A stretch of DNA of 64,000 bases from Micromonospora sp. MP36 (GCF_008119785.1 NZ_VSFA01000017.1:35500-99499); one strand, 5' to 3'; shown: positions 34,898 to 46,619, counted from the first letter of the stretch. The notes: a model not told the origin generated them from the letters alone. Numbers and translations: made by a program.

Positions 34898-35008
34898 GGC
34901 CACGCTTGCACCGGCGTCCCGCCGATGCCTGGTCCTCACCCGGGGCACCCCACCGCGGAGGAGGGTTGCCGGCCAGCGAGCCGGGGCTTGGCGCTGGCGC
35001 TCATGACC
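34898..35008 (-). promoter_or_regulatory. SAM-IV riboswitch
   Basis: On the minus strand the segment begins GGTCATGAGCGCCAGCG, continues with AAGCCCCGGC, GCTGGCCGGCAACCCTCC, CGCGGTGGGGTGCCCCGGGT and GAGGACC closing the first helix, then a side hairpin and GCAAGCG pseudoknot partner. This order of conserved blocks is that of the actinobacterial SAM-IV aptamer. A -10-like TAGCCT (35017-35022) would start the RNA just at its 5' edge. When S-adenosylmethionine is plentiful it should shut off the leader peptide and the ABC transporter downstream. Confidence 0.88.
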
Positions 35009-35090
35009 TGGCGAAGAGGCTAGCAGCCGCCCCACCCGGGACGTCCAGCCGTTATGACCACCCTCACGTCACAGCCCTTACCCGGCCGGC

Positions 35091-36641
<1,551 letters not shown>

Positions 36642-36876
36642 GCTGTCCGGAACCCCCCGCCGTGTCTGATGCGGCAGCGCGCATACCCGTCCGGCGCCCC
36701 GTATCACCTGTGTCGGCCGGGCGAATCTCACCCGCATCCGGTCCGCCGCGGCTTCGCCCGTGGACACAATCCCCTCGGTTCGGCGATGACCACGGGTGGG
36801 CGAGGTGCCAACGGGGATGCCGGGGACCTCCGCGGTCCGGCGGTCGGTCGCGGCCGCGACGACCGGTGGGGGACGG

Positions 36877-38145
36877 ATGGGTGACGGGCTGCGGGCGGGC
36901 CGAGCGGCCCCGGTGGCGCGGCGCTCCCGCCGCCGCGACCGGCTGCGGGCGATGGTCCGCGCGGCGTCCGGGCTCGCCGCCCGGGTGCCCACCCCCTGGG
37001 GCTTCGTGCTCGCGGTCTTCGTCGGGTCGAAGGTCGTGCTCAGCCTGATCGGCGTGACCGTGCTGGCCGCCTGGGGCGGGGTGCCCGGCGCGCCACCCCC
37101 AGACGAGACGCTGATGCGCGCCCAGCAGCACGATGTCTCACCGCACCGGTGGATCTCCCTCTGGTTCGCGTGGGACTCGTTCCTCTACGACCATCTGGCC
37201 CAAGTGCCGCTCGACCGGCCCTGGCGCGACTTTGGCTTCCCGCTGCTCTACCCGTTCCTCGCCCGGCCGTTCGCCGTGCTGCTCGGCGGGCACACCGCGT
37301 GGGCGCTGCTGCTGGTCAGCAACGTCGCCCTCGTGTTCCAGCTCTACTACGCCCATCAGCTCGGTGGCCGCCTGCTCGGCGACGACGGAGCGGACGCCGC
37401 CGGCGCCTCGGGGCGTCGGTTCACCCGCTACCTGCTGCTCCTGCCGGCCGCCTTCTTGTTTCAGGCGGCGCTGACCGAGTCGCTCTTCCTCTGCCTCGCC
37501 CTGGCCGCCTTCTGGTACGCCGAGCGGGGCCGCTGGCCGCTGGTCGGGATCGTCGGCTACTTCCTCGCGCTGAGTCGCTCGATCGGCTTCCTGGTGGTCG
37601 TCCCGCTCGCCCTGGTCCTGCTGCGCCAGCACGGCTACCACCTCGGGCTGCGGGCGATCGGTCGGTACCTGAGGATCGGCTGGCCGCTGCTGCTCGTACC
37701 GGCCGGGTGGCTGACGTTCATGGCGTTCGGCAAGTGGCAGAGCGGCGACTGGTACGCGTACAAGCACGCCCAGGAAGAGGGCTGGGGCATCAGCGTGCAG
37801 AATCCGCTGGGGGTGATCATCCACGGGCTGACCGGTTCGCCGGGCGACGCCCTGCGGGCCTGGGTCGCCGTGGCCGTGCTGGTGATGGCGCTCGTCGGCC
37901 TGCGCCGGGCCGAGCTGCCGTACCTGGTCTACACGGTGATCGTGGTGCTGGTGCCGCTGTCGATGGGACCACTGGTGTACCGGAGCCTGCTCCGCTACCT
38001 GCTCGCCGCCTTCCCGGTCGCGCTGGTGCTGGCCCGCTGGGCGCAGCGAGCCACCCTCGACAGTTGGCTGACCGCCGCCCTGGCGCTCATCCAGGGCGCG
38101 CTGTTCGTGGTGTGGCTGACCTACTGGACGCACTTCATCATCTGA
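36877..38145 (+). CDS. PIG-V-like membrane mannosyltransferase
   Basis: 422 residues with a cationic start and about 9-10 membrane segments. The lumenal loop has WDSFLYDHLAQVPL, equivalent to the catalytic WDxxxYxxIA of PIG-V/GPI mannosyltransferase 2-like proteins, and FPLLYPFLARP follows. A GT-C enzyme using polyprenyl-phosphate-mannose on a lipid or protein acceptor is expected. Start ATG 36877 behind GGGGGACGG. It is divergent from the UGM-like gene, and the two may share an envelope glycan role. Confidence 0.82.
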   Translation: MGDGLRAGRAAPVARRSRRRDRLRAMVRAASGLAARVPTPWGFVLAVFVGSKVVLSLIGVTVLAAWGGVPGAPPPDETLMRAQQHDVSPHRWISLWFAWDSFLYDHLAQVPLDRPWRDFGFPLLYPFLARPFAVLLGGHTAWALLLVSNVALVFQLYYAHQLGGRLLGDDGADAAGASGRRFTRYLLLLPAAFLFQAALTESLFLCLALAAFWYAERGRWPLVGIVGYFLALSRSIGFLVVVPLALVLLRQHGYHLGLRAIGRYLRIGWPLLLVPAGWLTFMAFGKWQSGDWYAYKHAQEEGWGISVQNPLGVIIHGLTGSPGDALRAWVAVAVLVMALVGLRRAELPYLVYTVIVVLVPLSMGPLVYRSLLRYLLAAFPVALVLARWAQRATLDSWLTAALALIQGALFVVWLTYWTHFII

Positions 38146-38231
38146 GGTGGCGGCTCCGGCGGCGGGATGCTCGATCTCCGCTCGCCCGAGGTGCCCGGCG
38201 TGATCCGTCTGCCGGTTGCTAGGTTTCTCCG

Positions 38232-38792
38232 GTGTTCGCCCTACCTCTGACCGACGACGCCGAGCTGCGGCCGCTCCAGCCCTGGCACGCCGACGAGTTC
38301 CTCGCCAATCTCGACCGGTGCCGGGAGCACATCGCCCCCTGGGTGGGCGCGTCCTTCGTGGCCACCGACGCCGAGTCCGCCCGCCGGGTCCTGCAGAACT
38401 ACGCCGACCGGTGGGCGCGCGACGACGGTGGGATCTGGGGCATCTGGCAGCGCGGCACGTTGGTCGGCGGCGTGCTGTTCGTGTCGCTCAACACCACCAC
38501 CGGCGTGTGCGAGGCCGGCTGCTGGCTGGAGCCTGACGCCGAGGGGCGGGGCCTGGTCACCCGCGCGGCTCGAGTGATCATCGACTGGGCGATCCGGGAG
38601 CGGGGCATCCATCGGGTGGAGTGGGTGACCAAGGCCGGCAACGAGCGCAGCATCGCCGTCGCGCGGCGGTTGGGCATGCGCCGCGACGGCGTCCTGCGCG
38701 CGGCCGCCCCGGGGCCGACCGGTCGGGCCGACATGGAGGTCTGGTCGGTGCTGGCTCCGGAGTGGACGGCGGAGCCGCCGCCCGCCCGCTGA
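38232..38792 (+). CDS. RimJ/RimL-type GNAT acetyltransferase
   Basis: 186 residues. TDDAELRPLQPWHADEFLANLDRCREHIAPWV is the RimJ/RimL start, GCWLEPDAEGRGLVTRAARVIIDWA holds the acetyl-CoA loop, and VEWVTKAGNERSIAVARRLGMRRDG the end. It may modify a protein N-terminus or an antibiotic; the substrate is unknown. TAGGTT (38220-38225) ends 6 nt before GTG 38232, consistent with a leaderless mRNA. Confidence 0.88.
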   Translation: MFALPLTDDAELRPLQPWHADEFLANLDRCREHIAPWVGASFVATDAESARRVLQNYADRWARDDGGIWGIWQRGTLVGGVLFVSLNTTTGVCEAGCWLEPDAEGRGLVTRAARVIIDWAIRERGIHRVEWVTKAGNERSIAVARRLGMRRDGVLRAAAPGPTGRADMEVWSVLAPEWTAEPPPAR

Positions 38793-38848
38793 CCCGTGGC
38801 ATCGCCACGCGGTGCGGTTCTGTCGTACCCGTACGTGAATATCTGTCC

Positions 38849-39259
38849 ATGGCTGCCCCCGCACTGGCCGACCGGTCCCCCCAGCCGCGCGCCCTGCCGC
38901 TGCGCGAGGTCCGCACTCGGCTCACCCAACTCGTCGCCCTCGCCGAGCTGACCGACACGATCACCGTCGTCACCCGCGATGGCGATCCCCGTCCCGTCGC
39001 CGCGATCGTGCCCGCCCCGGCCGCCCGGACGGCGGCGCAGGCCCGGGCCGACGCCGAGCGCATTGCCGCGATCACCGCCGGCTGGTCCCGTCGCCTCGAG
39101 GAGCTGCACCGGCAGAGCAGCCGGCGGCACGCGGCCGAGCTGAGGGCCCTCACCGACGCCCTCGCCGAGGTGTGGGCCGAGGTGGACCGCCGCATCCCGC
39201 CCGGTGATCCGGCGCTGGCCCGGCTCCGCGCCGCCCACGCCGAGTTCCTCCGCGACTGA
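38849..39259 (+). CDS. Phd/YefM-like antitoxin-type DNA-binding protein (no toxin partner)
   Basis: 136 residues. LPLREVRTRLTQLVALAELTDTITVVTRDGDPRPVAAIVP (about 17-55) fits the Phd/YefM N-terminal DNA-binding fold. The rest is a long charged helix (about 65-135), unlike the short toxin-binding tail of Phd. No PIN, Doc or RelE-like gene lies next to it, so it is either a solitary regulator or a remnant pair. Confidence 0.65.
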   Translation: MAAPALADRSPQPRALPLREVRTRLTQLVALAELTDTITVVTRDGDPRPVAAIVPAPAARTAAQARADAERIAAITAGWSRRLEELHRQSSRRHAAELRALTDALAEVWAEVDRRIPPGDPALARLRAAHAEFLRD

Positions 39260-39303
39260 TCTGCGCCGCCGGGTCACGGGTTCGTGCGGGTCCACCGCCG
39301 CCG

Positions 39304-39343
39304 GACCGCCACGCGACGCCAGATGCGCTGGGGCGTGGCGGTC
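39304..39343. terminator. Bidirectional stem-loop between convergent genes
   Basis: GACCGCCACGC (39304-39314) pairs perfectly with GCGTGGCGGTC (39333-39343) over 11 bp, loop 18 nt, between the antitoxin-like gene and the pgi stop. Confidence 0.65.
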
Positions 39344-39361
39344 ACCGCGCCGGGATGCGGG

Positions 39362-40996
<1,635 letters not shown>

Positions 40997-41241
40997 CGGG
41001 TTGATCTTCTCCTTCACGACGTGGTCTGCCAGCGGGCCGTCGTCGCCCCGCTGCCGGCGACCCCACCAGCCTGCCACCCGTCGACGGTGGGCGCGACGGG
41101 ACCGGACATCACCCGTCCCTCGGAACGCGCGACGGCCGGCACGCCGGTTGCGACACCTGTTCGACACGCCGACTACGGGGAGACAGCGTGAGGTAGCGGA
41201 CCGTACGCTCCGATCACTGGGCGTACCGGTGAGGAGGGTCC

Positions 41242-43194
41242 ATGACGACGGTGATCGGGCCCCGGCCTCCGTCCGACGAGGACGAGCCGGCCGACGGCGC
41301 GGCGGAGCCGCTGCCGGAGCTGGAGGACGGCCACTGGATGCACCGGGCCACCGAGTTCGCCCACACCAGCTTCGGGTCGGTGGCCCGCCGGCTGCCCGCC
41401 CTGCTCCGCGAGGCCGTCGCGCTGGCCTGGGCGACGAGCCGCCGGGACACCGTCGCCTCGATCGGGCTGAACGTCGCCGCCGGTGTGCTCACCACGCTGG
41501 GGCTGCTCGCCACCACCGGGGTGCTGCGGCAGCTCTTCGCCGCCGGTCCGACCCCCGACCGGATCCGCGCCGCCCTGCCGTCCCTGGTCCTCGCCGCGCT
41601 GGCGGTGACCGCACGCGGCGCGCTGACCGTCGCCGCCGGCTGGGCGCAGGCCCGGCTCATTCCGCAGATCAACTACCAGGTGGAGCTGCGGCTCTTCGAG
41701 GCCACCACGGCGGTCGAGCTGGCCGCCTTCGACGACGCCGGCTTCGCCGAGGAGATGGACCGGGCCCGGGACCGGGGCATGGTGGAGGCCGCGTCGATCG
41801 TCGACGACACGGTCAACCTGCTCACCGGGGTGGTGGGGGTGCTGGCCACCGCCGCCGCGGTGACCGTGATCCAGCCGGTGCTGCTGCCCTGCCTGCTGCT
41901 CGCCGCCGCGCCGGAGGCGGTGACCGCGGTGCGGATGGCCCGCCGCCGGCACCTCGACTGGCTGGGCCGGATCACCCGACGCCGTCGGATGTGGATGCTC
42001 GCCCACCTGATGGCCGACCGGCACACCGCCCCGGAGATCCGGGCATACCAGATGCGAGATTTCCTGCTCGCCGAGTACCGCCGGGTCATCGGCCTGGAGA
42101 CCCGCGCCGAGCTGCGGCTGGCCCGCGCGCAGAGCACCACCCGCGCGCTCGGCCTGTCGGTCACCGGGGTCGCCGCGTTCGCCCTGTACGCGGTCCTCGG
42201 CGCCCTGCTGCTGACCGGCGTGGTGGCCCTCGCGGCCGCCGCGACCGCCCTGCTGGCGTTGCAGTCCGCCCGGGCCGGGCTGCGAACCGCGGTGTTCGCC
42301 ACCAACTCGCTCTACGAGGACGCGCTCTACTACCAGGACTACCGCGACTTCGTCGACCGCGCCGGGCAGCGGGTGCCGGCCGGCGGTGCGCGGGGCGTCG
42401 ACGCCGTCGAGCACATCGAACTCGACCAGGTCACGATGCGCTACCCGGACACCGACGTCCCGGCCGTGGACGGCGTCAGTCTCACCATCCGCCAGGGGGA
42501 GGTGGTCGCCCTGGTGGGGGAGAACGGGTCTGGCAAGACCACCCTCGCCAAGCTCATCGCCGGCCTCTACCGGCCCACTGAGGGGGTGATCCGCTGGAAC
42601 GGGGTGGACCTCGCCGAGCTGGATCCCCGGCAGGCCGGCGCCCAGGTGGCGGTGATGAGCCAGGACTGGCGCAAGTTCCCGTTCACCGCCCGGCAGAACA
42701 TCCGGATCGGCCGGTACGACCGGGCCGCCGACCGCGCCGGCCCGACCGTCGAGGACGCCGCCCGGGGCGCCGCCGCCCACGACATGATCAACGGGTTGCC
42801 GTTCGGGTACGACACGCTGCTCGACCGGCAATTCAAGAACGGCCAGGACCTCTCCGGCGGCCAGTGGCAGCGGCTGGTGGCCGCCCGCGGCCTCTACCGG
42901 GACGCCCGGCTGCTGATCTGCGACGAGCCGTCGGCGGCCCTGGACGCCCGGGCCGAACACGCCCTCTTCCAGCACCTGCGGCGCCACCCCGACCGCGCGG
43001 TCGTCCTGATCACCCACCGGCTGGCCAACGTCCGGCACGCCGACCGGATCTTCGTGCTGGACCGCGGCCGGCTCATCCAGCAGGGCAACCACGACGAGCT
43101 GATGGCGCAGGACGGGCCCTACCGGGAGCTGTTCGAACTCCAGGCCGCCGGCTACCTGGCCGAGGCGGGGGGGAGGGCCGGGCTGACCGGTTGA
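41242..43194 (+). CDS. ABC exporter half-transporter (fused permease-ATPase)
   Basis: 650 residues: an acidic N-terminus, a type-1 exporter membrane domain with about six segments (60-370), then an ATPase domain (about 395-640) with Walker A GENGSGKTT, signature LSGGQWQRLVAARGL, Walker B LLICDEPSAALD and the H-loop ITHRLANV. Such half-transporters dimerise and export drugs, lipids or peptides. The substrate is unknown. Start ATG 41242 behind GGAGGG. It is alone and its stop lies inside the -35 element of the next promoter. Confidence 0.9.
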   Translation: MTTVIGPRPPSDEDEPADGAAEPLPELEDGHWMHRATEFAHTSFGSVARRLPALLREAVALAWATSRRDTVASIGLNVAAGVLTTLGLLATTGVLRQLFAAGPTPDRIRAALPSLVLAALAVTARGALTVAAGWAQARLIPQINYQVELRLFEATTAVELAAFDDAGFAEEMDRARDRGMVEAASIVDDTVNLLTGVVGVLATAAAVTVIQPVLLPCLLLAAAPEAVTAVRMARRRHLDWLGRITRRRRMWMLAHLMADRHTAPEIRAYQMRDFLLAEYRRVIGLETRAELRLARAQSTTRALGLSVTGVAAFALYAVLGALLLTGVVALAAAATALLALQSARAGLRTAVFATNSLYEDALYYQDYRDFVDRAGQRVPAGGARGVDAVEHIELDQVTMRYPDTDVPAVDGVSLTIRQGEVVALVGENGSGKTTLAKLIAGLYRPTEGVIRWNGVDLAELDPRQAGAQVAVMSQDWRKFPFTARQNIRIGRYDRAADRAGPTVEDAARGAAAHDMINGLPFGYDTLLDRQFKNGQDLSGGQWQRLVAARGLYRDARLLICDEPSAALDARAEHALFQHLRRHPDRAVVLITHRLANVRHADRIFVLDRGRLIQQGNHDELMAQDGPYRELFELQAAGYLAEAGGRAGLTG

Positions 43195-43221
43195 CCTCGA
43201 GTGCACTCGAACTCCTAGAGT
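43191..43221 (+). promoter_or_regulatory. MerR-type promoter (19-bp spacer with dyad)
   Basis: TTGACC (43191-43196) and TAGAGT (43216-43221) are separated by 19 bp, 2 bp too long for normal sigma binding. The spacer holds the dyad CTCGAGTGCACTCGA. A long spacer with a centred dyad is the mark of promoters twisted into shape by MerR-family activators (SoxR, CueR type). It drives the aldo/keto reductase gene 58 nt downstream. No MerR gene is in the window. Confidence 0.65.
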
Positions 43222-43279
43222 TGCCGGACCGGCCGCCGCCCGGTCAACGCGGCGTACCCCCTCAGGAAGGAACAACCCT

Positions 43280-44329
43280 GTGCGCTACCGCGTTCTCGGC
43301 GGCACTGGCATCCAGGTCAGCACCCACTGCCTCGGCACCATGATGTTCGGCGCGGTCGGCAACCCCGACCACGACGACTGCGTACGCATCGTCCACGCCG
43401 CCCTCGACCAAGGCGTGAACTTCGTGGACACCGCCGACATGTACTCCGCGGGCGAGTCGGAGGTCATCGTCGGTAAGGCCCTGCGCGGCCGACGGGACGA
43501 CGTGGTCCTCGCGACCAAGGTGCACTTCCCGATGGGGGAGGGGCCCAATCGGGGCGGCAACTCCCGGCGCTGGATCGTCCGGGAGGTGGAGGAGAGCCTG
43601 CGCCGCCTGGGCACCGACTGGATCGACCTCTACCAGGTGCACCGTCCCGACCACACCACCGACGTGGAGGAGACCCTCGGGGCGCTCACCGACCTGGTCC
43701 GCGCGGGCAAGATCCGCGCGTTCGGCTGCTCGACCTTCCCGGCCGAGGAGATCGTGGAGGCGCACCACGTCGCCGAGCGCCGGGCGCTCGGCCGGTTCCG
43801 CACCGAACAGCCGCCGTACTCCATCCTGGCCCGCGGGATCGAGACCGGGGTGCTCCCGGTCTGCCAGCGGTACGGCATGGGCGTGCTGGTGTGGAGCCCG
43901 CTGGCCTCCGGTTTCCTGTCCGGCCGTTACCGGCATGGCCAGTCCGTGGACCTCACCGCCGGTCGGCCGGCGCTCACCCCGGCCCGCTTCGACCCGGCGC
44001 TGCCCGGCAACGCGGCGAAGTACGCTGCCGTCGAGCAGCTCGTCGCGCTCGCCGACGAGGTCGGCTGCACCCTGCCCGAGCTGGCCGTCGCGTTCACCGT
44101 CGCGCATCCCGCGGTCACCTCGGCGATCATCGGGCCGCGCACGATGGAGCAGCTCGAGGGGCTGCTCAAGGGCGCTTCGGTCACCCTCGACGACGCGGTG
44201 CTGGACCGGATCGACGAGATCGTCCCGCCTGGCACCAACCTCTACCAGCCGGACGGCGCCTGGGCGCCGCCCGTCCTCACCGACCCGAGCCGCCGGCGCC
44301 GCCCCCTCGCGGAGCGCGCTGCCGCCTGA
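43280..44329 (+). CDS. Aldo/keto reductase
   Basis: 349 residues. The catalytic tetrad Asp-Tyr-Lys-His is visible as NFVDTADMYSAGESE, ATKVHF and LYQVHRPDH. The C-terminal NADPH part has AIIGPRTMEQLEGLL. Members reduce aldehydes and quinone-derived carbonyls. Its MerR-type promoter suggests induction by redox or electrophile stress. Start GTG 43280 with AGGAAGGAA upstream. Confidence 0.9.
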   Translation: MRYRVLGGTGIQVSTHCLGTMMFGAVGNPDHDDCVRIVHAALDQGVNFVDTADMYSAGESEVIVGKALRGRRDDVVLATKVHFPMGEGPNRGGNSRRWIVREVEESLRRLGTDWIDLYQVHRPDHTTDVEETLGALTDLVRAGKIRAFGCSTFPAEEIVEAHHVAERRALGRFRTEQPPYSILARGIETGVLPVCQRYGMGVLVWSPLASGFLSGRYRHGQSVDLTAGRPALTPARFDPALPGNAAKYAAVEQLVALADEVGCTLPELAVAFTVAHPAVTSAIIGPRTMEQLEGLLKGASVTLDDAVLDRIDEIVPPGTNLYQPDGAWAPPVLTDPSRRRRPLAERAAA

Positions 44330-44453
44330 CCGCCGGGCCGCGGTCATCGCCCCGGCGGGTCCGCTGGCATGATCACGGGATGCTCGCGATGCTGCCGCCC
44401 GAGTCCGTCCGCTCGCGCTGACCGCGGCCGCTTGTTCAGCGTTCCGCACTCCG

Positions 44454-44499
44454 TCACGGAAGAGTGGCTGTTCCGTGGGAAACAGCCACTCTTCCGTGA
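44454..44499. repeat. Long perfect stem-loop (19-bp arms)
   Basis: Arm TCACGGAAGAGTGGCTGTT (44454-44472) and its exact complement (44481-44499), loop 8 nt. It lies in the 241-nt spacer between the aldo/keto reductase and kptA. It may terminate transcription or belong to a dispersed intergenic palindrome family; part of its sequence (TTTCACGGAACGAGTGGC) recurs in altered form near 62446. Confidence 0.7.
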
Positions 44500-44570
44500 A
44501 CGTGTGTGCGCGAAGACGGTAGCGCCTGATATCCGTCGACCGGTGTCCCGGCGTGCGCCACACTGACGGT

Positions 44571-45110
44571 GTGGATCATCGAGACCTGGTCCGGGTGAGC
44601 AAGCGGATGTCGCTGGCGCTGCGGCACCGCCCGGACCGGTTCGGCCTGACGCTCGACCGGGCCGGTTGGGTGCCGGTCGCCGAACTGCTCGCCGCCCTGC
44701 GGATCAGCCGCGTCGACCTCGACGCCGTGGTCGCCGGCAACGACAAGCAACGATTCGCCGTCGAACGCGGACCCGACGGCGCCGACCGGATCAGGGCCAA
44801 CCAGGGCCATTCCGTCCCGGTCGACCTCGGTCTGACGCCGACCCCGCCGCCGGACCGGCTCTATCACGGCACCAGCGAGACCGTCCTGCCCGCGATCCGC
44901 GTCGAGGGGCTGCGCCGGGGGCGCCGGCACCACGTACACCTGTCGCCGGACGTGGAGACCGCCCGCCGGGTCGGGGCGCGCCGAAGCGGCGCGGTGGTGG
45001 TGCTGACCGTGGACGCGGCCGCCATGGCCGACAACGGCTACGTCTTCTATCGCAGCGCCAATGGGGTGTGGCTCACCGACGTGGTCCCCGCCGCCTACCT
45101 CACCACCTGA
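44571..45110 (+). CDS. kptA: RNA 2'-phosphotransferase (Tpt1/KptA)
   Basis: 179 residues. VSKRMSLALRHRPDRFGL is the conserved N-terminal Arg-His motif; LYHGTSETVLPAIRVEGLRRGRRHHVHLS is the NAD-binding ART core; VFYRSANGVWLTDVVP ends the domain. The enzyme moves an internal RNA 2'-phosphate to NAD, giving ADP-ribose cyclic phosphate. Bacteria lack the classic tRNA-splicing substrate, so its role is open. CACACT ends 6 nt before GTG 44571 (possible leaderless start). Confidence 0.9.
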   Translation: MDHRDLVRVSKRMSLALRHRPDRFGLTLDRAGWVPVAELLAALRISRVDLDAVVAGNDKQRFAVERGPDGADRIRANQGHSVPVDLGLTPTPPPDRLYHGTSETVLPAIRVEGLRRGRRHHVHLSPDVETARRVGARRSGAVVVLTVDAAAMADNGYVFYRSANGVWLTDVVPAAYLTT

Positions 45111-45137
45111 CGCTGTCGCCTCGCCCAGCCCCGCGCG

Positions 45138-45196
45138 TTGACCATGAAGTTGTTGCTCCGACACGCCAATGCCGAGGGCAACAACTTCATGATCAA
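45138..45196. repeat. AT-richer inverted repeat between convergent genes
   Basis: TTGACCATGAAGTTGTTGC (45138-45156) and GCAACAACTTCATGATCAA (45178-45196) pair over 19 bp with one G-T pair, loop 21 nt. The AT-rich arms stand out from the spacer. A partial copy, CCATGAAGTTGT, occurs at 62490-62501, so it may be a dispersed palindromic unit. It lies between kptA and the sulfite-oxidase-like gene and could end both transcripts. Confidence 0.7.
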
Positions 45197-45240
45197 TCAG
45201 CGGGTGCCGCGGTGGCAGTGGGCGGGGGTGGTGGGGGTGG

Positions 45241-46530
45241 TCAGGTCGCGGTGACCGGGTGGCGGACGACGCCGTCGAAGAGGTAGCCGAGGTCATTGTG
45301 GGCGGCCTGGTCGGGTTGGCCGGCGCCGGTGACGTCGGTGGCGCGGGCGCGCAGCGTCCAGGGGCCGGGCGCCGGGGGCCGCCAGACGGCCGTCCAGCGC
45401 TGCCAGGGGCCGCCCCGGTCGGCGGCGACCAGCTCCGCCGGGCGCCAGCCGTCGCCGGTGCACACCTCGACCCGGTCGATCGGCCCGGCCCCGGACCAGG
45501 ACCGGCCACGCAGCAGCACCTCCGCGCCGGCCGGCACGCGGGCGTCCCAGGCGAGTTCGAACGCGCTCTTCACCGACTGGGTCGCCAGCGGCCCGCCATC
45601 GGCCGGGTGCCCAGGGCCGAACATGCGGTAGAACCGGGTGTTCCACGGGGAGAACAACGGTGTGGTGGAGACCTCGACCGGGCCCACCCACTTGATCGAG
45701 GAGATGCCGATCCAGCCGGGCACCACGAGGCGGACCGGGAATCCGTGGTCGGCGGGGAGCGGCTCGCCGTTCATCTCGTACGCCAGCAGCACGTCGTCGA
45801 GGGCCTTGGCGATCGGCAGGGGACGGCGTACCCGGCCGAGGTTGATCCCGCCGGTCACGTACTCGGGGTCCAGGCCCTCCGGCATCACGTCGACCGCGGT
45901 GTCCCGCAACCCGGCCAGCCGGAGCACCGCGCCCAGCCGCACGCCCCGCCAGCGGGCGACGCCGACGCCGCCGAGGCCCCAGGCCACGCCCGGCGCCGGG
46001 TCGTCCTGCTGACTGGCGAAGAAGCGCCGCCCGTTGCCGGCGCACTCGATCAGCGCGGTGGTCTCCTCGGCGGGCAGCCGCCGCAGGTCCGCGAGGCTGA
46101 ACTCGACCGGCGCGTCCCGGGTGGGTGCGTCGCGCAGCCCGGTGCCGAACAGTTGCAGCCGCCAGGCGTCGGCGTCCAGGCGCGGCGTCACCGTGTGGTT
46201 GCGGACGAAGAAGCGGTCGTTCGGTACGACGTACCCCTGCCCGGCCATCGCCTCCCAGCGCATCTCGGCGTTGGTCTCGACCGGGCACAGCAGCTCCGGC
46301 GGCAGCGGCTTCGCGATCGGCGACGGCGCGCCGGGGTCGACACCCACCGGCGCCGGGGTCACCGCGACCGGTTCCCGTTCCGCCGCGGCGGCGGTGAGGG
46401 CGGCCATCGCGGAACCGAGTTCGAGCAGTTCGTCGCGGTCGACGCCGGCGCACCTGGCCTGCCCGGCGAGCCACTGCCGGGCCCGGCGGTCGTCGTGGTC
46501 GGCTTCCTCCGGGGAAGGGGAACGGGACAC
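45241..46530 (-). CDS. Sulfite-oxidase-family molybdopterin oxidoreductase
   Basis: 429 residues from GTG 46530 (GGAGG 6 nt upstream). The molybdopterin domain (about 90-290) contains FFVRNHTVTP, the active-site Cys in ALIECAGNGRRFF and HGFPVRLVVPGWIGISSIKWV; the C-terminal dimerisation domain (about 300-420) follows with SVKSAFELAWDARVPAG. No heme domain and no Tat signal, so it looks cytosolic, with an unusual N-terminal helix of about 70 residues. It should oxidise sulfite or a similar oxo-acceptor. It needs molybdenum cofactor, which fits the modABC operon in the same window. Confidence 0.88.
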   Translation of the reverse strand: MSRSPSPEEADHDDRRARQWLAGQARCAGVDRDELLELGSAMAALTAAAAEREPVAVTPAPVGVDPGAPSPIAKPLPPELLCPVETNAEMRWEAMAGQGYVVPNDRFFVRNHTVTPRLDADAWRLQLFGTGLRDAPTRDAPVEFSLADLRRLPAEETTALIECAGNGRRFFASQQDDPAPGVAWGLGGVGVARWRGVRLGAVLRLAGLRDTAVDVMPEGLDPEYVTGGINLGRVRRPLPIAKALDDVLLAYEMNGEPLPADHGFPVRLVVPGWIGISSIKWVGPVEVSTTPLFSPWNTRFYRMFGPGHPADGGPLATQSVKSAFELAWDARVPAGAEVLLRGRSWSGAGPIDRVEVCTGDGWRPAELVAADRGGPWQRWTAVWRPPAPGPWTLRARATDVTGAGQPDQAAHNDLGYLFDGVVRHPVTAT

Positions 46531-46559
46531 GGCTGACCTCCGGCTCGGCGACGCTGCAT

Positions 46560-46578
46560 TCCTATTCAATCAATAGGA
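46560..46578. promoter_or_regulatory. AT-rich dyad upstream of the sulfite-oxidase-like gene (putative operator)
   Basis: TCCTATT and AATAGGA are perfect inverted arms around CAATC. The site lies 30 nt before the gene's GTG and is strikingly AT-rich. It probably binds a repressor or activator linked to sulfur compounds, though the regulator is not in the window. Confidence 0.5.
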
Positions 46579-46619
46579 GTTTGCGCAGGGCCGGCGGAGG
46601 TCGGCGGCGCCGACCAGGG

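Noticed and set aside
41173..43275. A 700-codon open frame on the minus strand
   Set aside because: It is antisense to the ABC exporter, has no recognisable domain and is rich in His/Gln/Arg/Gly, as expected from the mirror of a GC-rich gene.
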